From assembly GCA_037447655.1 (NCBI GenBank), contig JBBHKE010003313.1, positions 1 through 64,000 of the forward strand: DNA of 64,000 nt, read 5' to 3'. A model generated the notes under the pieces. The model had not been told where the DNA came from. It saw only the letters and a list, made by a program, of their open reading frames with translations, and ran no database searches. Positions 9,958-21,324 of this stretch are shown in pieces. The position numbers and the translations under genes are program-made. The stretch is from Zygnema cylindricum (taxonomy: Eukaryota; Streptophyta; Zygnematophyceae; Zygnematales; Zygnemataceae). How positions within the stretch are numbered: the stretch's first letter is position 1; each line of letters opens with the position of its first letter.

Positions 9958-10650
9958 TAAAATTATTTGGCCACCTAAACCTCCCACAAAATACACAGCT
10001 ACTCCTCCACTACTAGATAAATAGAACATCCAAATTTATTTCAGAGTATTAGTGCCACCGTGGCATTCCATGACTCTGAACAGCCTCACCCTTGTGAGGA
10101 CAAAACTCCCTTGAGTCCAACGCAAAAAGAATTTCCAAATTTGCTCCGTTGAGCATTTGGCTATGGCTATTCAAAAACAGCATATTTATATATAGGGCCT
10201 CTGGGAGAGAGGACTTCTTAGAGTACCTTTAAATCTACAAGTGCTGGACTACCTTCTCACAACGCCTATCTCTTAAACCTCCACCAATGGAAAAACATTT
10301 TTGTACACTTAAGTAATGTACAATATGTACTGGCCGCCGCAAAATGTGCACGGAACTTGTACGCATCTTTAAAGGGGATGTACGTGCTAAGTCCGACATC
10401 ATAGTTTTGTTCCCACCTTGTCTAACTTCCAAATTCATGGTGACACGTGTCAATGCATGGCTCCTTTTGCGCAAGCCATTAAAAGAACCATTCTGGTATG
10501 TCAGCGGTCAAGCGAGCCGTCGGATTACGTAATTCCCTGAAAATGTCGTTTGTTTGATTTGTAGGCGCGTAGAATGTTCTTTGCAGCCGTGGTATTTCGT
10601 CGGTTCAATGTCCGTCGCTAGTTGAAGTACATTATATTTTTTTATAAAAC
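9958..10650 (-). repeat. 5' LTR of element S (left limit uncertain)
   Basis: A divergent relative of the other LTRs. It shares the AAGACTCCC..GTCCAACGCAAAAAGAAT region, the CTCTGGGAGAG hairpin near 10,200 with TATATATAAATATG beside it (10,181-10,194 on the minus strand), GTAC motifs and an ACACGTGT G-box near 10,445. Its start was not identified. Confidence 0.6.
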
Positions 10651-10901
10651 CGCACATGAGCATCGCTTCTTCAATGCCTTACCGGATTAGGCGTACGGCT
10701 AAATGACATACGTTTGTTGAAGGTCATGGTCACTCTGACTTGATTGTGATCCACTAGCACTCGGTGTCAAACTCGCACCATCTGGTATATTCGTCCCTAC
10801 AGCAGGTGTGGGAGGAGCACATAGGCTCGCAAGGACTGAGCCACCTGTAAATATGACAACTAAAGCAAACCCAAAAGAGAAATGCCTAGTAGACTAGATC
10901 T

Positions 10902-11697
10902 TGTTGTCTTTTTGGAAAGCTTTCAGTCTCAGAGCAGCGCAGCTGCTATACAGACAGAGCACCGCAGCTGCTATGCAGACAGAGCAGCGCAGCTGCTCAA
11001 CAGACAGAGCAGCGCAACAACGTAGCAGTAGAGCAACGGCGCAGCAGCAGAGCAGCACAGCAGCGCATCAGCAGAGCAGCGCAGCAACGCAGCAACAGAG
11101 CAGCACAGCAGCGAAGCTGCAGACAGGACAACGCAACCACGATTATATTTGATATGGTCCGTACGGACAACGCAATGTCTGATATTCTTAATGTCATTCT
11201 GTACAAGATAGAGCAACTGCGATAGATACGATTCTAGTCAACTTAGTGGGTAACTCAGTGGTAACTTAGTGGGTAACTCAGTGGTAGCTTAGTGATAGCT
11301 CAGTGGTAGCTTAACAGATTAGTGGTAGCTTGGTGGTTTGACGTCCCTCTCAAGTACACTGTTGTTGCCAATTCAACACAAGTATAAGACTTAGGACTCA
11401 AAACATATTATGTATCCAAAGTTCCAAGTAGTAAAACTACAAACAATTTTTGGGAAACTTCTGAGTATTATATCTTGAGTGTTGTCGGGTCAATTGTAGT
11501 GAAACTTTGGAGTTGTCACTGTTTATGCTGCTCAATACTTTGATAGAGCTTTGTGAAGTTTGGATGCGTGTATAAGATTAGGTGAGCACTTGTAAACAGC
11601 TGTTTGGTGGGATTCTTGATAGCTTCTGAGAGTGTATCATGTCTACTTCTACTACTACTGCTGCTCTTCCACCTGCACTGGTGGTTGTAGAACAACA
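10902..11697 (+). repeat. 5' LTR of element C
   Basis: 796 bp from TGTTGTCTTTTTGG to GTAGAACAACA. It holds a (CAG)-rich imperfect tract (10,928-11,118), short tandem repeats of GTGGTAGCTTAGTGATAGCT type (11,230-11,330), and near its end an ATG (11,639) in frame with gag. The 3' copy is 781 bp and differs mainly in these repeat tracts. Confidence 0.9.
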
Positions 11698-11708
11698 GGT
11701 TATGGGCC
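11698..11708 (+). promoter_or_regulatory. Primer-binding site of element C
   Basis: GGTTATGGGCC directly follows the LTR end and matches the initiator-tRNA anticodon-arm complement seen in P, S, K, L and N for its first 11 bases. ATG 11,702-11,704 lies within it. Confidence 0.75.
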
Positions 11709-13264
11709 TGTCATTAAGAATTCCTATCTTTTCCGGGGATAAGTATGTTTACTGGGCGGATATGGTGGAGACACATTTTGAGAATGTCAATCTTTTGGAT
11801 ATATTGGATGGTTGGCTGGATGAATCTGATCCGTCATGGTCTAAAAAAAATATGCAAGCTCGTTCTATTCTAAAATTTTGTATATCTGAGGACTTAGCTA
11901 TGTCTCGGATAAAAATGAAAAAAGCAATTGATATCTGGAAATCCCTTAAAAGTGATTATGAAAAGGCTAATGTCCAGGAAGAGCTTCTATTGGCTGGAAA
12001 TATTTGGGACTATAAGTACACTGGCGGTGCAATGGCTGAATATTCTAACAAATTTTGTATCCTTGTAGATGCACATGCTTGTACAGGTGGGGTGTTTCCT
12101 CCTTTTCAACAGGCTGCTTTGCTCATGAGGGGTCTCCCTCGTAGTATGAAAGGAGCATCTGACATGCTCAAACAAAAAGATATAGCTAGCTGGACTTTAC
12201 AGTTAGCCATCAATATTTTACTAGAAGAGGAAGCTACATCTAATATTTCCAATGTTGAGCAAGTAGAGGCTTTTAATTCAGACTTTGAGAGGAAAGGACA
12301 CTTTAATCAGCAAAGGAATCAGTTTAATCAAGGTGGAAATAGACAATCCCACAATGCATGCTTTTATTGTAGTGAGAGAGGTCATGGATACAAATTCTGT
12401 CCTAAGCTTAAAAAAGCTAATGATACAGGTTTAAACAGGCCGAGATTGCAACAAAGCCAGTTTTACAAAGGCTTCACGGGGCCTACACCTCGTGGAAATG
12501 CACTTTTTTCGGCTTCTTCGTCTCTCCAAGACGAGACTTTGACGGTTTCTACGGAGGACAATACGGATCTATTCGCTATGGCGGCTGAAATGGAGGGCGC
12601 AAAGGACCCTGGATGGATAATGGATACAGGAGCGTCAGCCCACATGTGCTGGAACAAGGCCATCTTCAAAAATCTGAAAGCAACGCCGGAGAAAAATATT
12701 TATTATAATTGTGGAATGAGTGTCCAGACTCGTGCTGTGGGTGATGTGTCCTTACTAGTTGATGTAGAAGGAAAAACAATTGAAAGGACTCTTTACAATG
12801 TCTTATTTGTGCCTGACTTTAAGAAATATCTGTTTTCTACGTCGTTGGTAGAGAGTAAAGGCTTTAAGGTTAATTTGAAAAATGGTCGGTTGGTTGTTAG
12901 CAAAAATGGCAAGGTTGCGGTTATAGGTACTAGAGATAGTAGCAAGATGTATCGCATGGATATGGCTAATACCAAGGAGAATGATGTTCTGTGCTCCAGT
13001 GTTTTGCACTCAGATGAGTTGTGGCATAAAAGATTAGGCCATGTAAACTATGATAGTTTGAGGAAAATGGTCCTTGCTGAAAAAATAGACGGTGTATCAA
13101 TTACAGATGAGCCGATCAAAACTTGTGATGGTTGCACTTTAGGCAAAATCCACAGATTGCCATTTCCCAAAGAGTCCAAGCATCGGTCAAAGAAACTTTT
13201 ACAACAAATTCATTCGGATGTCTTTGGTCCGGCGAAGGTTCTATCTGCCGGGGGGGTGAAATAA
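11702..13264 (+). CDS. Copia Gag-protease and integrase N-terminus (element C)
   Basis: I prefer the ATG at 11,702 (MGLSLRIPIFSGDKYVYW), because it aligns with the MGPP..PIF start of the other copies. The frame is also open 21 codons further up, to an ATG at 11,639 that lies in the LTR. Gag core spans about residues 1-215 (counted from 11,702). The CCHC knuckle CFYCSERGHGYKFC is at 12,361-12,402. The protease motif WIMDTGASAHMCWNK is at 12,615-12,659, with DTG intact. The GAG-pre-integrase zinc finger (LWHKRLGHVNYDSL..CDGCTLGK) and the first integrase Asp (IHSDVFGP) follow. The frame stops at TAA 13,262, where relatives have an aromatic codon, and continues in the same frame. Functional up to that point by appearance. 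Confidence 0.88.
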   Translation: MGLSLRIPIFSGDKYVYWADMVETHFENVNLLDILDGWLDESDPSWSKKNMQARSILKFCISEDLAMSRIKMKKAIDIWKSLKSDYEKANVQEELLLAGNIWDYKYTGGAMAEYSNKFCILVDAHACTGGVFPPFQQAALLMRGLPRSMKGASDMLKQKDIASWTLQLAINILLEEEATSNISNVEQVEAFNSDFERKGHFNQQRNQFNQGGNRQSHNACFYCSERGHGYKFCPKLKKANDTGLNRPRLQQSQFYKGFTGPTPRGNALFSASSSLQDETLTVSTEDNTDLFAMAAEMEGAKDPGWIMDTGASAHMCWNKAIFKNLKATPEKNIYYNCGMSVQTRAVGDVSLLVDVEGKTIERTLYNVLFVPDFKKYLFSTSLVESKGFKVNLKNGRLVVSKNGKVAVIGTRDSSKMYRMDMANTKENDVLCSSVLHSDELWHKRLGHVNYDSLRKMVLAEKIDGVSITDEPIKTCDGCTLGKIHRLPFPKESKHRSKKLLQQIHSDVFGPAKVLSAGGVK

Positions 13265-15777
13265 ATGGTCACCTTCACAGATGATTTCCCCATGTTTACA
13301 AAAGTTTACTTCATGAAAGAGAAGAGTGAAGTGTTTGGTCACTTCAAACACTATAAAGCATGGGCTGAAAAGCTTCATAGTTTACCTCTTTTTCAGCTTA
13401 GATCGGACAATGGTGGTGAATATACATCAAATGAATTTGAAAGCTTTTTACTCGAGGAGGGAATAAGTCATCTATTAACTGTTCCATATTCACGGGAACA
13501 AAATGGGGTGTCGGAAAGACTGAATAGAACTCTCACGGAGAGCTCTCGATCGATGCTCGCAGATAAGAATGTGGATCCGAAATTCTGGGCTGAGGCTCTA
13601 AATTGTGCAGTTTATATAAAGAATAGGATAGGATCACGATCAGTAGAAACTACTCCTTACGAGATCTGGACAGGTAGCAAACCAGATGTTAGCCATTTCA
13701 AGGTCTTTGGTAGTCAATGCTTTATATTGGATACGTCTACAGATAGATGGAAAATGGAACCGAATGGATAACCGGGCATTCTGTTAGGATATGATGATCA
13801 CTCAAAAGGTTATAGAGTCTTTGTGTTTGAGAGGCAGAAAATAGTTGTAGCAAGGAACATCATTGTTAAAGATGAACTAGACTCCATAGATTTATTTCAA
13901 ATGACAGAGCAGCAAAAGCAACAAAAGGTACAGGAATATGTCATTTTAGATTGCATGCAGGAAATTGTCCCGCAGATTCCACAATTTCCGATAGTGACTC
14001 CGGAGTCAGACTCTCTCCAGGTTCCTCAACAACTTCGGGTCCAGACGGACCAACAGCGGTCAGTACACACAGATCGCAACTAGCGCAATCAGCGCAATGC
14101 ACGGCATCCGACGATCTCAACCTCACAATTTCCGGGGGGGAGAAGATCAAGCAGCCGCCTACAAGCAAGCTCTCACTTTGCCTACTCGGCAACCTCAGGG
14201 GAGCCTTCAACCATTCAGGAGGTCTTCTCATCACCAGAACGGAATCACTGGATTGAGGCAGCAAACGACGAAATGAAGTCCATCATGGAGGCTCAAACAT
14301 GGGAGCTTGTGGACCTTCCTCCTGAACAAAAAACGATTGGCAGCAAATGGGTATTCAAGGTGAAGTTAAATCCCGATAACACCATTGAACGTTATAAGGC
14401 CAAACTTGTGGCAAAGGGGTATGATCATAAGGAAGGAATCGATTTTGAAGAAACATTTTCTCAGGTTGTAAGATATCCGACAGTTAGGATTTTGCTGTCT
14501 CTAGCTGCTATAAAAGATATGGAAATACATCAGATGGATGTAAAGACGGCCTTTTTGCACGGAAAACTAGAAGAGACCATTTACATGCATTAGCCTGAAA
14601 AGTATGTGGAACCAGGAAAAGAGCACTTAGTATGCAAGTTGCTAAAATCTTTGTACGGCCTAAAACATGCCCCGAGACAGTGGAATCTAAAGCTTGATGA
14701 ATTCTTGACTAGCCTAGGATTTCAAAGGATAAGTTCTGATCACTCTGTCTACGTTCTAAAGGGTGAAAATGGGATAGTGTATATAGCAGTATATGTAGAT
14801 GATTTGCTATTAATTAGCAAATCAATGGTTGAAATTAACAAAATCAAAACTGCTCTAAACTCACGGTTCGAGATGAAAGACCTCGGTGAGGCAAAAAATA
14901 TTTTGGGTATCCAGGTAGAGAGGGACCAAATTAAGAAAATAATAAAATTGACTCAAAAAGAGGCTATTGGAAAAATGTTAGATGAGTACGGAATGCTGGG
15001 GGCAAAAGGATGTTTAACTCCAATGGAGTTTCGGCAGAAGTTAGAGGGAGAAGAGACAAAACCAGGTGTCATTGTTAGCGAGTATTTAGAGTCAGGGAGA
15101 ATGATCCTATGACAATAATACCTTATAGACAGATAGTGGGAAGCTTAATATATTTCATGAACTGTACTCGTCCTGACATTGCTGCAGCAGTCGAGGTACT
15201 GAGCACGAGTCTAGAAAATCTGAGAAAATCTGATCTTGATGCACCAAGGAGAGTCTTAAGATATTTGGCAGGAACTAAAGATCTCAAACTCACTCTAGGC
15301 GGAGGAGATGTCAAGCTGCAAACATGGAGTGATGGAAGCTATGGCGACATGCCAAGCCGGAAATCCACCACGGGATTCGTTCTACAAATTGGGAAAGGTA
15401 CTTGCTACTGTAGCAGCAAACTTCAAAAGGTTACAGCACATTCGACAATGGAGTCCGAATATATGGCAGCAAGCTCGGCCCTCGAAGAACTCTTATGGGT
15501 AAAATCCATGTTACAAGAACTAGGATACATGCAAGTTGGTCCACGGGTGATCTCGTGTGATAACCAGGCTACCATTGCCATTGCTTCTAACCAGAGTCAT
15601 CACTTCAAAAGCAAGCACATGGATGTACGATTACACTTTGTAAGAGAAAAAGTATTCTCTATAGTGATTAAATTATGTTATTTGCCAGATGCAAAAATGA
15701 TTGTTGATATGCTCACTAAAGCTCTTCCTGCACCTAAGCTGAAGTATTGTAGGGACGCAATGGGATTAAGTGAATAG
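13265..15777 (+). pseudogene. Copia integrase, RT and RNase H (element C)
   Basis: Continues the gag frame after the 13,262 stop. The integrase second Asp is in LRSDNGGEYTSN and Glu in NGVSERLNRT. Stops at 13,769, 14,081 and 14,591 (probably CAG to TAG before PEKYVEPG) do not shift frame. RT has [40 protein letters not shown] and the catalytic YVDDLLLI (14,790-14,815). A frameshift near 15,110 separates RNase H, 15,109-15,777: YFMNCTRPDIAAAV, WSDGSYGD, STMESEYMA, SCDNQA, HMDVRLHFVRE, with all the acidic residues. Four stops and one frameshift suggest a moderately old copy. Confidence 0.88.
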
Positions 15778-15936
15778 CTGAATTGTTGCACTACTATACT
15801 ACCACTTTGAGATAAATCCATCATTGAGATGTAGTGGGACTCGGTGACTTGCTATTTGCTATATTGGTATGCTGCGATGCTGCGCTTGTTTATCACAGCA
15901 GCTCCGCCGGTATACTGAGTTTGAAGCTTAGGGAAG

Positions 15937-16717
15937 TGTTGTCTTTTTGGAAAACTTTCAGTCTCAGAGCAGCGCAGCAGCTATACAGACAAAGCAGTGC
16001 AGCTGCTATACAGACAGAGCAGCGCAGCAGCGTAGCAGCAGCACAGCAGCACAGCAGCGCAGCAGCACAGCAGCGCAGCAGCGAAGCTGCAACACAGACA
16101 CGACAACGCAACCACGATTATATTTGATATGGTCCGTACGAACAACGCGGCGTCTGATATTCTTAATGTGATTTTGTACAAGATAGAGCAACTGCGATAG
16201 ATACGATTCTAGTCAACTTAGTGGGTAACTCAGTGTTAACTTAGTGGGTAACTCAGTGGTAGTTTAGTGATAGCTCAGTGGTAGCTTAGTGATAGCTCAG
16301 TGGTAGCTTAGTGATAGCTCAGTGGTAGCTTGACAGATTAGTAGTAGCTTGGTGGTTTGACGTACCTCTCAAGTACACTGATGTTGCCGGTTCAACACAA
16401 ATATAAGACTTAGGACTCAGAACATATTATGTATCCAGACTTCCAAGTAGTAAAATTGTAGACAGTTTTTGGGAAACTTCTGAGTATTATATCTTGAGTG
16501 TTGTCAGGTCAATTGTACTGAAACTTTGGGAGTTGTTGGTGTTTATGTTGCTCTATACTTTGATAGAGCTTTGTGAAGTTTGGATGCGTGTATATGATTT
16601 GGTGAGCACTTGTAAACAGCTGTTTGGTAGGATTCTTGATAGCTTCTGAGAGTGTATCATGTCTACTTCTACTACTATTGCTGCTCCTCCACCTGCACTG
16701 GTGGTTGTACAACAACA
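15937..16717 (+). repeat. 3' LTR of element C
   Basis: 781 bp, preceded by a purine stretch (AAGCTTAGGGAAG, 15,924-15,936) that fits a polypurine tract. The CAG tract (15,964-16,090) and the 22-bp tandem array (16,256-16,333) differ in copy number from the 5' LTR. It ends ACAACA followed by GATCT. Confidence 0.9.
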
Positions 16718-16722
16718 GATCT

Positions 16723-17207
16723 ATAGTGTAAGATGTGTAACTCCAAATGATAGAGCTCTTTCAACTAGACAAACATAAAGCACAGCCAAATCAAGGACAA
16801 GAGAACATAACACAACTTAAAGTGCACTTAGTGCTTTCATTTCGTTAACTCTGTGTAAAATGTACATTTTGTGTCAACCTCATTGTTTAAAATTGAACTA
16901 AATATTCAAAAGATCTAGGAATCATTTTAAACGTATGTACAAGGTTCTTCTGAAAATCTATTGACAAAAATCTAAGTACTTGGATCAAAATTTTCTAGTA
17001 ACAATATATACACCCTAAATATCCGTGAGATATTTATCACGTCTACATTCATAGGCGGCCGTACACACTGATTTACTCAAAGAAAATCACTCGTGTAGAT
17101 ACTCAAAAGTCCACACTAAATATAGTTAATAATGAATAGTTGGTGGTCCAAAATATTCTAAGTCCTAGACTCTAATTTCTAAAACTTACCAAAGCTTACT
17201 TTTCAAT
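16723..17207 (-). repeat. Probable 3' LTR of element Q (partly lost, cut by C)
   Basis: After the Q RNase H end comes AAGGTGAG then TATTGAAAAG, reminiscent of the TGTTGAAA LTR starts of K and L. The stretch continues without coding sequence to the GATCT site where C inserted. It may resume left of 10,897. No second copy is available to confirm it. Confidence 0.35.
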
Positions 17208-17239
17208 ACTCACCTTAAGCTTTAGAAGACTTACTCACT

Positions 17240-18614
17240 TAGACCGCATGCTTTCCTGCAGTACTCCAACTTGGGAGCTGGGAGGGCTTTTGTCAGCATA
17301 GCCGCAACCATTTTCTCATCACACAAATAGCAAAGTTTGACAACTTTTGCAAATACTCTCTCTATCCAAATGTAGCCTAATGTCCATATGCTTACTTTTA
17401 AAATGGTGACTTGGGTTTTTAGCCACAGAAATGGTTGCTTGATTGTCCCACCATATTATTTGTGTCCCGTGTTGTGAAAAAACCAACTCTTGAAGAAACG
17501 CCTTAATCCAAATCAACTCTTTCAAGGCTGCGCTCGCAGCCATGTATTCGGCTTCCATAGTAGATTCAGCCGTGACCTTTTGAAGTTTACTAATCCAACT
17601 AGAAGTTCCACTTCCAATCTGAATGACATACCCTATTGTAGACTTCCTACTAGGCACATCACCATAGCTAGCATCACTACAAGTATTAATGCCAACCTTG
17701 TCCCCTCCCAGAGTAAGCCAAAGATTTCTAGTCCGAACAAGATACCTTAACACCCTTTTTGCTGCCTCCCATTCTCTCCTTCGTAAATTTTGCAGACTTC
17801 TGCTCAATACACCAACAGCTGCAGCTATATCGGGCCTAGTACAATTCATGAAGTAAATCAAACTTTCTACTACTTGTTTGTATGGTACTTAAGACATAAT
17901 TTTTGCTCTTTGATACTGAGTTCCTCATCTATTATGACTCCAAACACATGCTCCATTCATTAGGTTTCTGCTTAAACTCCATCAGAGTTGCACAACCTTT
18001 GACATCAGTCAAGCCAAATTTTTCCAACATGTTTTTTATCGCTTCTTTCTGAGTTAACCTAATTATTTTCTTTTCTGTGTCACTTTTAAACTGTATTCCA
18101 ATGATATATTTTGCATCACCCAAATCCTTTATTTCAAACTGTCAATTAATAGCGTGTTTTACTCTTGCAATTCCTTTTTTGTTCCTACCGATTAGTAGCA
18201 GATCATCAACATACAGAGCAATGAAGATCACCTCATCAGGATTATCACCACACATAACATATACTGAATGATCAGAGCTAATTCTAGTAAATCCTAATCC
18301 TGTCAAAAAATCATCTAACTTTTTGTTCCACTAACGCGGGGCCTGCTTTAGGCCATGCAAAGATTTTAAAATTCTGCACACAAGATTTTTTTTTCCTGCT
18401 TCCTCATAACCCTTTGGTTGCTTCATATAAATGACCTCATCTAAATCACCATGCAAAAAGCAGTTTTGACATCCATTTGGTGGATATCAAAATTCCTTGT
18501 GGCAGCTAATGTAAGAAAAAAGCGAACAACTGGAAACCTTACAACAGGTGAAAACGTTTCTTCATAATCTATCCCCTTTTTTTGATTTTATCTTTTAGCA
18601 ACCAAACTAGCCTT
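17240..18614 (-). pseudogene. Copia RT and RNase H (element Q, 3' piece)
   Basis: Starts at YKASLVAKR right beside the ATACA duplication of element K and runs through RT (the YVDDLLLIG box near 18,190, MGDAKYIIGIQFKSD) to RNase H (17,319-17,861): YFMNCTRPDIAAAVGVL, CSDASYGDVPSRKST, STMEAEYMAAS, WWDNQATISV, HMDIRLHLDRE. Several stops and frameshifts break RT. The upstream coding part lies at 24,940-25,183 and 31,561-32,120, separated by K and L. It is closest in wording to element C (PSRKST, KLQKVTA). Confidence 0.85.
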
Positions 18615-18619
18615 ATACA

Positions 18620-19638
18620 TGCAATTCTGTGTCCTCCATTGGACCACAGAATACAGGAAGCCTCTAGATAGTATTTAACTAACCCACTTCAAGCCACAAC
18701 CACTGATGTTCAAGAAGGCAAAATGACAACTTGATCGCACCCCTGTGCAGCCTGGACTCCCCTAAGTCCGTAGCAAAGAGAATCACTGAAAACGGCCAAC
18801 CACCCGATAAGTTATAAGCCGGCAAAAATGTCAATTTTATACAACCTCTCAAAGAGAGAGAAGACCATCTACCAGATTTTTTCTAAGTCCTAGCTCCCTC
18901 TCACAACCCCTATCTACTAACTGTACTAACCAATCAGAATATTGTATAGTACATAAAAGTACTACTGCCGATGTACTTTTTGTACGACCTTTGTACGACA
19001 AGGCCATTAAGCGGATGCGTGTCCATTTTCCACTCGTCCGTACGTTCCTCGGAATTCCCGTGACCGAATGTTATCTCTCCACGTGGCGCCATGTTATGCC
19101 ACGTCACTAAATGCCAAGTGACTATTCCGAGATTTCGGCGATGATGTGCGCCGTTGGATTTGACTCGTAATGCAATATCAGGATATTTGTTTCGCTGTCG
19201 AATCAAAATGCGAGGTATCCGTTTCAAAGTAGTATCGTACTTCGTACTTTATAAAACTGTATCTATGCATGCCGTATAGAGTTTCAGTTAAATGAATTTG
19301 TTCCCTCCTTAATAAATATATATCTATCACATACTATATCATTTAGCATTGGTCCTAGTCTAATAGGATAAAGCTGACCGCTATCGGCCAACTTGACGAA
19401 CGGCAGGTACCGAGATCAAATCTCAGGTCCGTCAGGTATATTTTTAGTAACCTACTAAAAACAACTGCCTGTTGAACTAAGGCAGCCATGGATCAACCAC
19501 CCTCTCTATCTTTTAGTGACTACAACAAGAATGGGGGTCAGAGAGAGGAGGTGGAGGCAGGCTGTCCGTCCTTTCTTTTCCTTTTATACTAACATATTTA
19601 AACCTAGAAAATACTCTACAAATATATTAATCTCAACA
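18620..19638 (-). repeat. 3' LTR of element K
   Basis: Starts TGTTGAGA at 19,638 after the purine tract AAAATAAGGGGAG. Contents: tRNA-like antisense segment (19,351-19,434), G-box CCACGTGG (19,079-19,086), GTAC cluster (18,935-19,000), CTCTC..GAGAG hairpin (18,846-18,860) and minus-strand TATAAAATTG (18,832-18,841). The R/U5 part then ends in TTGCA. Confidence 0.88.
19351..19434 (+). other. tRNA-like segment antisense in the K 3' LTR
   Basis: The plus strand reads TAGTCTAATAGGATAAAGC, close to a tRNA D-arm/A box, then a T-arm-like GAG/CTC stem around ATCAAAT (19,412-19,424), with GGTCC..GGTCCGTC at the two ends. Confidence 0.55.
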
Positions 19639-19678
19639 CTCCCCTTATTTTCTAGTCAAATTTTACCTTCAGTTTTAG

Positions 19679-21324
19679 TCAACATTTTTCTCTACAATAT
19701 TTCAATTTAGGAGAGGTCACTGGTTTTGTCATCATATCAGCCACCATTTCCTCATCATATCTATATACAAGACTCACAATCTTGTTCTCAACTTTTTCCC
19801 TCACAAAACTCAATCGTATGTCCATATGCTTAGCTTTAAAATGATGTTTTGGATTAGCTGCAATTGCAATGGCAGCTTGATTGTCACAAAACACTTCATG
19901 CACTCCCTCCTTCATATATCCCAGTTCTTGCAGCAAGGATTTGACCCACATCAACTCTTTCACAGCAGAACAAGAGGCCATGTACTCAGCCTCCATAGTT
20001 GACTTAGCAACCACCTTTTGTTGCTTACTGGTCCAACAGCATGCACCTTCCCCAACATACAACACATACCCAGAAGTGCATCTTCTTATATGTGCTTCCC
20101 CATAACTGGCATCACTCCAAGTAGTGATGTCAGTGTGCTCCCCTCCCAAATGAAACCATAACTCTTTGGTTCCCACCAGATATCCCATGACTCTCTTGGC
20201 TCCCTCCTAGTCTCTCTTCATGAGATCATTAAGACTCCTAGTGAGTACTCCAACTGCTGCCGATACGTCAGGCGTGGTACAGTTCATAAAATAGATTAAA
20301 CTTCTTACGACCAGTCTATAAGGGATAGAGTTCATAAACTCTCTCTCCTCTGGACTCATCTGATCCTCTAAGATCATCACTCCTCCTTCTACACTCCCAT
20401 CACTTACTTTTTTCAAGTCCATGGGAGTGGTACAACTGTTAGCCTTTTCCATCTGGAATTTCACAAGCATATTACATAGTGCTTCTTTCTGAGTAAGTTT
20501 GATAATCTTTTTCCCCCTACCTCTCTTTATTTGGATCCCTAAAATGTATCTTGCCTCCCCAAAATCCTTCATTTCAAAGATTTACTCAACACAAGCAGAT
20601 CATCCACATAAATTGCAATAAAAATGACACCATTATCATCTTCAATTATATAAATAGAATGGTCAGAGCTGATACGGATATATCCTAGACCGGGAAGAAA
20701 CTCATCTAGTTTCTTATTCCACTGTCGGGGAGCCTGCTTCAGTCCATATATAGACTTTATGAGCTTGCATACTTTTCCCTCTTCTCCTTCTTCCACGAAC
20801 CCTTCGGGTTGTCTAATGAAAATTTCTTCCTCTAACTCACTATTAAGAAAAGCAATCTTAATGTCCATCTGGTGTATTTCCATGTCTTCTGTTGCTGCCA
20901 CACTGAGGAGAATCCTTATTGATGGGAATCGAACAACTGGAGCAAAGGTTTCCTCATAGTCAATCCCCTCCTTTTGGGTGAACCCCTTCGCTACCAATCG
21001 AGCCTTATATCTCTCAATGGTATTATCTGGGTTCAGTTTTAGTTTAAATACCCATTTACACCCAACAGGTTTTCTGTCTTGAGGACAATCTGCTAGTTCC
21101 CAAGTATTTGCTTCCATGATAGAAACCATCTCATCATATATGGCTCTAATCCATCTTTCTTTCTCTGGACTATTCACTGCCTCTAAGTAAGACTGATGCT
21201 CATCTGGGTGAGATAGCTTAGTTACCTTATGAGCAGTTGGTTTTTCCTGTATCCTTTTGCTGCTCCTCTTTCCTCCTTCAAACTCTGAAGCAGGATTAGA
21301 TAGAAGTCTTGGATTTCTTCTCAC
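19679..21324 (-). pseudogene. Copia RT and RNase H (element K)
   Basis: RT begins in the linker (GGKRSSKRIQEKPTAHKVTKL) and shows FKLKLNPDNTIERYKARL, QMDIKIAFLN, GLKQAPRQWNKKL and YVDDLLVLSK. A frameshift at about 20,572 leads to MKDFGEARYILGIQIKR. RNase H follows with TTWSDASYGEA, STMEAEYMASCS, CDNQAAIAIA and HMDIRLSFVRE, ending at 19,679. A TAG at 20,207 replaces a Trp codon. It lies upstream of the polypurine tract (19,639-19,651). Confidence 0.88.

Larger units (their letters stand above)
10902..16717 (+). mobile_element. Complete Ty1/copia retrotransposon C
   Basis: 5,816 bp with two LTRs (10,902-11,697 and 15,937-16,717), TG..CA ends, and a perfect 5-bp duplication GATCT at 10,897-10,901 and 16,718-16,722. 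It has one gag-pol frame with four in-frame stops and one late frameshift. It is the best-preserved copia copy here and belongs to a different lineage from K and L (HSD rather than HTN in integrase; LTR TGTTGTC..ACAACA). Confidence 0.92.

Noticed and set aside
10901-11216. Open frames over the CAG-rich tract (poly-Ser/Gln on plus; Cys/Leu-rich on minus)
   Set aside because: They lie in the LTR of element C and are produced by the repeat; the same frames recur in the 3' LTR without coding conservation.
18622-18638. TGGAGGACACAGAATTG at LTR ends as a tRNA 3'-end primer site
   Set aside because: Target duplications show that this sequence is inside the LTR (which ends TTGCA or TTTCA); the real site is the GGTTATGGGCCC that follows.
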